Shown one piece after another: positions 1 through 4,636 of a stretch of 5,103 nt of DNA (the stretch's first letter is position 1; each line of letters opens with the position of its first letter). The position numbers and the translations under genes are program-made. Origin of the DNA: Bacillota bacterium (lineage in GTDB: Bacteria > Bacillota > Clostridia > Peptostreptococcales > Anaerovoracaceae); assembly GCA_017619905.1 (NCBI GenBank), contig JAFZRK010000154.1, positions 1-5,103 of the forward strand, given 5' to 3'. The notes under the pieces were generated by a model that worked only from the letters and a program-made list of their open reading frames with translations, did no database searches and was not told the origin of the DNA.

Positions 1-421
1 CTACCATCTGCCCCAAGCTCTGCTCGGAGAAACCAAGGGACGTTAAAATGCCCCGGGCTGCGCGCTCAAAGCTGTAGCCGTGGATGTCCTCGAAACGCTC
101 CGCAAGGGTCCGCCCCGCCAGGGGTCCTTTCTGCGCAGCGTTCTCCTGTCCCAGATCCATGAGAGTGTCGAAGACGCTGCGGTCGTCCGGAAAATGCTCG
201 CGCTGACGCAGGTAGCCGGCGGACAGGTCTCTTGCTGCGGCAAGTTCTCCGCTGTCCGGCGCCAGTTCGCCCACTATCATCTTGAAAAGCGTTGATTTTC
301 CTGCTCCGTTGGACCCTACGACGCCAATGCGGTCGCCCTTGTTTACGGTAAAGCTGACGTCCTCCAGGACGCTCTCAACGCCGAAGCTCTTATTCAGTTT
401 CTGTGCCGAAAGGATGCTCAT
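1..421 (-). CDS. ABC-F family ATPase, N-terminal 140 residues (3' end outside window)
   Basis: The reverse strand from 421 reads MSILSAQKLNKSFG... and stays open to the window edge. The Walker A motif GSNGAGKST is at residues 36-44 and a Q-loop (YLRQ) at 70-73. The visible part stops before the ABC signature and Walker B. The absence of membrane segments, the start of the ATPase domain at residue 1 and the segment from about 90 to 130 (family-typical arm before the signature) fit the ABC-F group. These are soluble proteins with two tandem ATPase domains that act on ribosomes (Uup, EttA, YdiF types and antibiotic-protection members). The subtype cannot be assigned from this fragment. The start is uncertain: ATG at 421 gives the family-typical N-terminus, but an in-frame ATG at 439 (adding MIIYAN) is also open, and neither has a clear Shine-Dalgarno sequence. 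It is divergent from rex. Confidence 0.9.
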   Translation of the reverse strand, partial: MSILSAQKLNKSFGVESVLEDVSFTVNKGDRIGVVGSNGAGKSTLFKMIVGELAPDSGELAAARDLSAGYLRQREHFPDDRSVFDTLMDLGQENAAQKGPLAGRTLAERFEDIHGYSFERAARGILTSLGFSEQSLGQMV

Positions 422-431
422 ATTTGCATAT

Positions 432-458
432 ATTATCATCAATCAACGCTTGTAACAA
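432..458 (-). promoter_or_regulatory. Possible weak promoter for the ABC-F gene
   Basis: On the minus strand GATAAT (437-432) matches five of six bases of a sigma-A -10 box. TTGTTA (458-453) is a four-of-six -35 box, at a short 15-base spacing. Transcription would then start only a few bases before the ATG at 421, giving an almost leaderless message. A perfect TTGACA lies farther upstream (489-484), but I see no good -10 at the right distance from it. The assignment is tentative. Confidence 0.25.
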
Positions 459-478
459 GGCAGGGCGGGTGCTAAAAT
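450..478 (+). promoter_or_regulatory. Probable rex promoter
   Basis: TTGTAA (450-455) matches four of six bases of the -35 consensus, and TAAAAT (473-478) matches five of six of the -10. The spacer is exactly 17 bases. Transcription would start near 485, giving a leader of about 48 bases before the rex ATG. The -35 lies inside the palindrome CTTGTAACAAG (449-459), so a protein bound there could block this promoter. Confidence 0.5.
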
Positions 479-518
479 AAAAATGTCAAGAAAATAACAA
501 TACTTTTTTTGTGCAGAC

Positions 519-523
519 AGAGG
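519..523 (+). promoter_or_regulatory. rex ribosome binding site (decides the start)
   Basis: AGAGG lies nine bases before ATG 533. An in-frame TTG at 509 would add eight residues (MCRQRRTL) that the Rex family does not need, and it has only a T-rich stretch before it. The ATG is therefore the better start. Confidence 0.7.
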
Positions 524-532
524 CGGACACTT

Positions 533-1153
533 ATGAATAATTATGTTTCCGATGCAGTAGTAAGGCGGCTCCCCAGATACAGGCGCTATCTTAAGAAACT
601 CAAGGCTCAGGACATCCAGAGGATCTCCTCCAAGGAACTGGGCGAGATAATGGACGTCACGGCGTCCCAGATAAGGCAGGACCTCAACCACTTCGGCGGC
701 TTCGGCCAGCAGGGCTACGGCTACGGCGTGGCGGAGCTGGAAGGCAAGCTGGAGGAGATAATGGGGTTAGACCGCACCTACAACATAGCGTTCGTGGGCT
801 GCGGAAAGCTTGGTCAGGCCATAATAAACTATCTTATCGGCAACGAGCCCATTTATAAGATAGTAGGGCTCTGCGACAACCGCCCGGACATGATAGGCAC
901 GGAGATCGCAGGCATCAAGGTACAGAGCAAGGAAGAGTTCCGGCAGCGCATGCGCCAGGGCATCGACATACTGGTCATAACCGCACCCGCAGTAATAGCG
1001 GAGGAGGTAGCCGCGGATCTTTCCGGCACGGAGATAAAGGGCGTCTGGAACTTCGGACACACGGAGATAAGCGCCAAGGGCGTAAAGGTGATAAACGTCC
1101 ACCTTTCGGACAGTCTTCACGCGCTGTGCTACTATATCAACCACCCGGATTAG
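533..1153 (+). CDS. rex: Redox-sensing transcriptional repressor Rex
   Basis: This 206-residue protein has the usual Rex length of about 210. It represses fermentation and NADH-reoxidation genes when NADH is low and leaves DNA when NADH binds. Residues 1-80 form the winged-helix DNA-binding domain, with the recognition region ISSKELGEIM...ASQIRQDLNHFGGFG and the wing around GQQGYGY (58-64). The Rossmann domain follows, with VGCGKLGQAI (88-97) as the GxGxxG dinucleotide loop and D115 at the end of the second strand, where Rex contacts the NAD(H) ribose. The C-terminal VNVHLSDSLHALCYYI matches the domain-swapped helix of the Rex dimer. A terminator follows directly, so the gene is monocistronic. 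No full-length consensus Rex operator is visible in the window. Confidence 0.97.
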   Translation: MNNYVSDAVVRRLPRYRRYLKKLKAQDIQRISSKELGEIMDVTASQIRQDLNHFGGFGQQGYGYGVAELEGKLEEIMGLDRTYNIAFVGCGKLGQAIINYLIGNEPIYKIVGLCDNRPDMIGTEIAGIKVQSKEEFRQRMRQGIDILVITAPAVIAEEVAADLSGTEIKGVWNFGHTEISAKGVKVINVHLSDSLHALCYYINHPD

Positions 1154-1183
1154 AACTGCCGCGCACGTTCGCAGAAAGACAAT

Positions 1184-1222
1184 AAAAAACGGGCGAGGCA
1201 TTTCGCCTCGCCCTTCGTTTTC
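1184..1222. terminator. Bidirectional intrinsic terminator between rex and ferredoxin
   Basis: A perfect 9-bp stem GGGCGAGGC (1191-1199) / GCCTCGCCC (1205-1213) encloses a five-base loop. An A-run (1184-1189) lies to the left and a TTCGTTTT run (1214-1221) to the right, so the hairpin has a U-tract when read from either strand. It serves rex on the plus strand and the converging ferredoxin gene on the minus strand. It is the only terminator-like structure between the two stop codons. Confidence 0.88.
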
Positions 1223-1227
1223 TGATA

Positions 1228-1395
1228 TTAAGCGTGAGCAGCTTCCATCGGGCAGACGCCTGCGCAGGAACCGCAATCGACGCAGGAACTCTCGTCGATA
1301 ACGTACTTTCCGTCGCCTTCGGAGATGGCCCCTACGGGGCACTCACCGGCGCAAGCTCCACAGCTGATGCACTTATCATCGATTACATAAGCCAT
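1228..1395 (-). CDS. Clostridial-type 2[4Fe-4S] ferredoxin
   Basis: The gene encodes 55 residues, beginning MAYVIDDKC, typical of the small bacterial 2[4Fe-4S] ferredoxins. These are cytosolic low-potential electron carriers serving pyruvate:ferredoxin oxidoreductase, hydrogenase, Rnf and similar enzymes. The two motifs are CISCGACAGECP (C9, C12, C15, C19) and CVDCGSCAGVCP (C38, C41, C44, C48). By family rule C9/C12/C15/C48 bind one cluster and C38/C41/C44/C19 the other, and all eight are present. The halves show the internal two-fold repeat of the family. AAGGAGGT lies five bases before the ATG (complement of 1401-1408), one of the strongest ribosome binding sites in the window. An extended -10 promoter also stands upstream, so high expression is likely. 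The gene stands alone. Confidence 0.97.
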   Translation of the reverse strand: MAYVIDDKCISCGACAGECPVGAISEGDGKYVIDESSCVDCGSCAGVCPMEAAHA

Positions 1396-1437
1396 AGTAT
1401 ACCTCCTTAAACAGTAAGTAACGATCCAAACGACTGT

Positions 1438-1465
1438 ATTATAGCATATTAATTGTGAAGAGCAA
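1438..1465 (-). promoter_or_regulatory. Ferredoxin promoter with extended -10
   Basis: On the minus strand a perfect TATAAT (1443-1438) is preceded by TGC, making an extended -10 element. The best -35, TTGCTC (1465-1460), matches only the TTG, at 16-base spacing; extended -10 promoters tolerate this. Transcription would start near 1431, leaving a leader of about 36 bases with the AAGGAGGT site. The -35 directly abuts the GTG start of the divergent gene. Confidence 0.75.
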
Positions 1466-2293
1466 GTGATTATTTACGGATTATCCGGTAAAAGCGGCAC
1501 CGGAAAGAGCTACAACGCAATAGAGCTGTGCGCGCGCATGGGTGTCAAGGCCATTATAGACGATGGTCTGTTCATCGACGAGGGCGTAATTGTTGCCGGA
1601 ACATCCGCCAAGAAGCAGAAGACCAAGGTCGGCGCCATAAAGACCGCCATATTCGAGGATCCGGAGCAGGCCCGTCAGGTGAGCGAGGCGGTGGCCAAGG
1701 CGCAGCCGAAGAGCATCCTGGTGCTGGGCACGTCGGACCGCATGGTGGACATCATTACGGACCGGCTTGGCCTCCCCAAAGCGTCGGAATACATACACAT
1801 AGAAGACATAACCACCAAGGCGCAGAGAGCCAAGGCCCGCGAGGTGCGCGACCGCAGCGGCATGCATGTAATACCGGCGCCCACGCTGCTGGTGCGCAAG
1901 CAGTTCTCCGGGTATTTTCTGAATCCAAGGCGCAGCTTCGGACCGGAGAAGACCGAGGCGGACAGCGCGGAGAAGACCGTCATGAGGCCCAAGTACAGCT
2001 ACCTGGGCAAGTTCGAGATCTCGGAAAAAGTAATAAGCGACATAGTGGGCCACATAGTCGCCGTCACCCCCGGCGCGTCGCAGGTGATAATGGCCGGATC
2101 CTCCGCGGACGCGGACAACAACCTGTACATAAGGGTCATCGTCACCGTGGAATGGGGCAGCCGCATAAGGACCACCGCGTACCAGCTCCAGAAGAACATC
2201 ACGGAGGAAGTCGCCAGGATGACCAACCTGAACATCAACGGCGTGGCGGTGGAGGTCCGCGGATTCAAGGCAAAGGGTGAACAGGCCGTATAG
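1466..2293 (+). CDS. P-loop NTPase domain fused to an Asp23/Gls24 domain; function unknown
   Basis: The protein has 275 residues. The N-terminus MIIYGLSGKSGTGKSY carries a Walker A loop, GKSGTGKS at 8-15, directly after a short hydrophobic strand. KAIIDDGLFI (28-37) is a strand ending in acidic residues. SILVLGTSD (83-91), YIHIED (109-114) and MHVIPAPTLLV (133-143) look like further strands of an alpha/beta core; I see no unambiguous Walker B. Residues 155-175 are a charged linker. Residues from about 177 to 266 match the Asp23/Gls24 family: GKFEISEKVISDIVGHIV, then NNLYIRVIVTVEWG, then a helix and an INGVAVEVRGF strand. Asp23-family proteins are small Gram-positive proteins linked to envelope stress. 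There is no signal peptide or membrane segment. The start is GTG at 1466, because the next in-frame Met (25) would lose Walker A; only a weak GAAGAG precedes it. Nucleotide binding is inferred and the cellular role is unknown. Confidence 0.88.
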   Translation: MIIYGLSGKSGTGKSYNAIELCARMGVKAIIDDGLFIDEGVIVAGTSAKKQKTKVGAIKTAIFEDPEQARQVSEAVAKAQPKSILVLGTSDRMVDIITDRLGLPKASEYIHIEDITTKAQRAKAREVRDRSGMHVIPAPTLLVRKQFSGYFLNPRRSFGPEKTEADSAEKTVMRPKYSYLGKFEISEKVISDIVGHIVAVTPGASQVIMAGSSADADNNLYIRVIVTVEWGSRIRTTAYQLQKNITEEVARMTNLNINGVAVEVRGFKAKGEQAV

Positions 2294-2303
2294 GTTTGGA
2301 CTA

Positions 2304-2435
2304 TTCAGTGATCCGTGGCTGGCCAATATATGTTTTTGAAGCGCTTCGGAGCGGGCTGAAAAAACATATTGGCCAGCTTCGGATGATCGCGGTAATACAA
2401 TAAACATATACGACCGGAATCGCTTTTTCACTGAA
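2304..2435. repeat. Long imperfect hairpin flanked by an outer inverted repeat
   Basis: CTGGCCAATAT (2319-2329) pairs perfectly with 2366-2376. The stem continues inward through GTTTTT (2332-2337) / AAAAAC (2360-2365) past a two-base bulge. It continues outward through GG and ATCCG (2311-2318) against 2377-2384, with one T-T mismatch and one G-T pair. The total is about 25 pairs with a 22-base loop. Outside it, TTCAGTGA (2304-2311) is exactly complementary to TCACTGAA (2428-2435). No T-run follows the 3' arm, so it is not a classical terminator for the upstream gene. It could be a decayed small palindromic element, an RNA-processing or stabilising structure, or a weak transcription barrier before groES. 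Confidence 0.7.
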
Positions 2436-2456
2436 CCCGAGCGGGCCGGAAAAATA
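2349..2456 (+). repeat. Diverged direct repeat, two copies 90 bases apart
   Basis: GAGCGGGC followed by an A-rich tail occurs at 2349-2366 and again at 2439-2456. By hand alignment 15 of 18 positions agree, and all three differences are transitions. The first copy forms part of the loop and 3' arm of the long hairpin; the second lies just before the groES -35 box. Confidence 0.5.
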
Positions 2457-2460
2457 CCTG

Positions 2461-2488
2461 TTGACATTGAAATATTAAGCGTTATAAT
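2461..2488 (+). promoter_or_regulatory. groESL sigma-A promoter
   Basis: Perfect TTGACA (2461-2466) and TATAAT (2483-2488) boxes lie 16 bases apart. Transcription would start near 2495, inside the CIRCE operator. This is the strongest promoter in the window by match to consensus. Confidence 0.92.
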
Positions 2489-2492
2489 ATGT

Positions 2493-2519
2493 TTAGCACT
2501 CGGGATGCCAGAGTGCTAA
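2493..2519 (+). promoter_or_regulatory. CIRCE operator (HrcA binding site)
   Basis: TTAGCACTC (2493-2501), nine bases, then GAGTGCTAA (2511-2519) is an exact match to the CIRCE consensus. It overlaps the predicted transcription start of groES. HrcA bound here represses the operon in the absence of heat or folding stress, and the GroE chaperonin keeps HrcA active. The hrcA gene is not in this window. Confidence 0.97.
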
Positions 2520-2558
2520 TATAGTCAATAAAACTATTACATATACGGAGGTACATCA

Positions 2559-2843
2559 ATGAAACTTAGACCATTAGGAGACCGCGTAGTGCTTAAGCGC
2601 GACGATGCCGAAGAAAAGACCGCCAGCGGTCTGTTCATCGCGGGAACTGCCAAAGAGCAGCCGCAGTACGGAGTCGTCATCGCGGTCGGACCGGGAGCTC
2701 TCGTGGACGGACAGCGTCTGCCGATGGACGTTAAGGAAGGCGACAAGGTCTTCTTCTCCAGGTTCGGCGGCAGCGAGATAAAGCTCGACGGGCAGGATTA
2801 CATAGTGTTAGGACAGTCGGACATCCTGGCTGTAATAGAGTAA
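2559..2843 (+). CDS. groES: Co-chaperonin GroES (Cpn10)
   Basis: This 94-residue protein has the normal Cpn10 length. It forms the seven-subunit lid that caps the GroEL ring during ATP-driven folding of cytosolic proteins. The N-terminus MKLRPLGDRVVLKR is the family signature region. The mobile loop spans roughly residues 16-34, with GLFI (24-27) as the hydrophobic tripeptide that docks on the GroEL apical domain. GVVIAVGPG (38-46) and the C-terminal DILAVIE strand are also typical. GGAGG (2547-2551) sits seven bases before the ATG. It is the first gene of the CIRCE-controlled operon, 12 bases before groEL. Confidence 0.98.
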   Translation: MKLRPLGDRVVLKRDDAEEKTASGLFIAGTAKEQPQYGVVIAVGPGALVDGQRLPMDVKEGDKVFFSRFGGSEIKLDGQDYIVLGQSDILAVIE

Positions 2844-2855
2844 GGGGGCAGCATC

Positions 2856-4496
2856 ATGGCAAAAGAGATCAATTACGGCGAGACCGCAAGAAGAAAGCTT
2901 CAGGCAGGCGTGGACAAGCTTGCTGACACAGTAAAGATCACGCTGGGCCCCAAGGGCAGGAACGTAGTCATTGCAAAGCAGTACGGCTCCCCGCTCATCA
3001 CCAACGACGGCGTCACCATCGCCAAGGAGATAGACCTGGAAGACGGTTACGAGAACATGGGCGCTCAGCTCGTCAAGGAAGTCGCTTCCAAGACCAACGA
3101 CGTAGCCGGAGACGGCACCACCACCGCCACTCTGCTTGCGCAGAGCATAATCCGCGAGGGATTTAAGAACGTAGCCGCGGGCGCCAACCCGATGGTCCTT
3201 AAGAGGGGCATCCAGGGCGCTGTGGACGTTGCGGTAGAAGCCCTTAAGAAGGCATCCGTTCCCGTAAGCGGCAGGGATGCCATCGCTCAGGTAGCGGCAG
3301 TTTCCTGCAGCGACAAGGAGATAGGCGATCTTATCGCGGACGCCATGGAGAAGGTAGGCGCCGCAGGCGTCATCACCGTCGAGGAGTCCAAGTCCATGGG
3401 TACGGAGCTGGAGATCGTGGAAGGCATGCAGTTCGACCGCGGTTATCTGTCCGCCTACATGGTATCCGACCCGGAGAAGATGGAAGCCGTCATCAACGAT
3501 CCGTACATACTCATCACCGACAAGAAGATCGCGAACATTCAGGAGCTCATGCCCATACTGGAGCAGGTGCTTAAGCTCAACAAGAAGCTCTTCATAGTGG
3601 CGGAGGACGTAGAGGGCGAAGCCCTTGCAACGCTGGTCGTCAACAAGATCAGGGGAGTCCTGGACGTCGTAGCCGTAAAGGCCCCGGCCTTCGGCGAGAG
3701 GCGCAAGGACATGCTGGCGGACATCGCAGTACTTACCGGAGGCATAGTCATCTCCGACGAGACCGGCTACGATCTTAAGAGCGCAACCGTGGACATGCTC
3801 GGAAGAGCCAAGTCCGTAAAGGTCACCAAGGAGAACACCGTCATCGTGGACGGCGCAGGCACCAAGCAGGCCATCGCGGACCGCGTTGCGCAGCTGAAGG
3901 GCCAGTACGAAGTGGTCAAGTCCGATTACGACAAGGAAAAGCTCCAGGAGCGCATAGGCAAGCTCTCCGGCGGCGTTGCCGTCATAAAGGTAGGCGCGGC
4001 CACCGAGACCGAGCTTAAGGAGAGAAAGCTCCGCATCGAGGACGCTCTCAACGCAACCAAGGCAGCCGTTGAGGAAGGCATAGTCCCCGGCGGCGGCGTG
4101 GCTCTGGCCAACACCATTCCGGCTGTCGCGGCTTACGCAAGGAAGCAGGAAGGCGACGTCAAGACAGGCGCGGAGATAATCGTAAGAGCTCTGGAGGAGC
4201 CGGTCCGCCAGATCGCTGAGAACGCGGGCTTCGAAGGCAGCGTAGTGATCGCCGAGATCAAGAACTCCAAGCCGGGCACCGGTTTCAACGCAGCTACCGA
4301 GGTCTATGAGGACATGATCCAGGCCGGCATCGTGGATCCGACCAAGGTCACCAGGTCCGCTCTGCAGAACGCGGCGTCCGCGTCCGCTCTGCTGCTCACC
4401 ACCGAGGCGGGCATAGTACCCATCAAGGACCCGGCTGCTGACGCTGCGGCAGCTGCTGCAATGGCAGGCGGCGGCGGAATGGGCGGAATGATGTAA
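2856..4496 (+). CDS. groEL: Chaperonin GroEL (Cpn60)
   Basis: The gene encodes 546 residues, full length for Cpn60, which assembles into the double seven-membered folding ring. The equatorial nucleotide site is intact: ITLGPKGRNV (28-37), D51, GDGTTT (85-90) and D396 in IEDALNAT, the counterpart of the ATP-hydrolysis aspartate D398 of E. coli. The Cpn60 signature AAVEEGIVPGGG is at 403-414. The apical domain occupies about 190-375, with the substrate-binding stretch around YLSAYMVSD. The flexible tail ends GGGGMGGMM, as in most bacterial GroELs. AGGGGG (2843-2848) lies seven bases before the start. It is co-transcribed with groES. A single ordinary copy is seen, with no missing key residue or frameshift. 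Confidence 0.99.
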   Translation: MAKEINYGETARRKLQAGVDKLADTVKITLGPKGRNVVIAKQYGSPLITNDGVTIAKEIDLEDGYENMGAQLVKEVASKTNDVAGDGTTTATLLAQSIIREGFKNVAAGANPMVLKRGIQGAVDVAVEALKKASVPVSGRDAIAQVAAVSCSDKEIGDLIADAMEKVGAAGVITVEESKSMGTELEIVEGMQFDRGYLSAYMVSDPEKMEAVINDPYILITDKKIANIQELMPILEQVLKLNKKLFIVAEDVEGEALATLVVNKIRGVLDVVAVKAPAFGERRKDMLADIAVLTGGIVISDETGYDLKSATVDMLGRAKSVKVTKENTVIVDGAGTKQAIADRVAQLKGQYEVVKSDYDKEKLQERIGKLSGGVAVIKVGAATETELKERKLRIEDALNATKAAVEEGIVPGGGVALANTIPAVAAYARKQEGDVKTGAEIIVRALEEPVRQIAENAGFEGSVVIAEIKNSKPGTGFNAATEVYEDMIQAGIVDPTKVTRSALQNAASASALLLTTEAGIVPIKDPAADAAAAAAMAGGGGMGGMM

Positions 4497-4528
4497 GCCC
4501 GTATACGCTCAGGCAGAACAAATAAAAC

Positions 4529-4559
4529 AACGGAGGAGGCGCAATGCTTCCTCCGTTTT
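4529..4559 (+). terminator. Intrinsic terminator of groESL
   Basis: AACGGAGGAGGC (4529-4540) pairs with GCTTCCTCCGTT (4546-4557) around a five-base loop, with one G-T pair, and ends in a TTTT run (4556-4559). It lies 32 bases after the groEL stop. An A-rich stretch upstream (4520-4530) might give some activity on the other strand too, though no gene needs it there. Confidence 0.88.
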
Positions 4560-4585
4560 ACTATGCGCGATCATTTTGGTATACT
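4557..4585 (+). promoter_or_regulatory. Probable rhaD promoter with extended -10
   Basis: TATACT (4580-4585) is preceded by TGG, giving an extended -10 element. TTTACT (4557-4562) is a four-of-six -35 match at 17-base spacing and overlaps the T-tail of the groEL terminator. Transcription would start near 4592, leaving a leader of about 45 bases. Confidence 0.55.
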
Positions 4586-4636
4586 TATATGGGCGGACGG
4601 ACAGAACGAAAAGCGCCTGACGCCGGAGGCAACGCA

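Noticed and set aside
484..489. A perfect TTGACA on the minus strand as the ABC-F -35.
   Set aside because: The bases 16-18 positions downstream are GC-rich (GCCCTG region) and give no -10 box.
767..1342. A 191-residue minus-strand open frame spanning the rex end and part of the ferredoxin gene.
   Set aside because: It runs antisense to rex and out of frame with the ferredoxin, crosses the terminator, and has an Arg-rich composition without motifs.
1453..1470. TTGTGAA (1453-1459), one half of a Rex operator, upstream of the P-loop/Asp23 gene.
   Set aside because: The expected inverted second half (TTCACAA) is missing; the sequence at that distance is AAGTGAT.
1528..2280. A 250-residue open frame on the plus strand overlapping the P-loop/Asp23 gene.
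   Set aside because: It is rich in Gly, His, Arg and Pro with no recognisable motif, and the other frame carries Walker A and Asp23 matches. Its length comes from the GC-rich third positions of the real gene.
1481..2467. A 328-residue minus-strand open frame opposite the P-loop/Asp23 gene and the groES spacer.
   Set aside because: It is antisense to a supported gene, has low-complexity Leu/Arg/Ala composition, no plausible promoter, and would run from the groES upstream region across the hairpin.
2404..2547. ACATATACG occurring twice (2404-2412 and 2539-2547) around the groES promoter.
   Set aside because: A nine-base AT-rich repeat is expected by chance at this scale, and the second copy is explained by the bases leading into the groES ribosome binding site.
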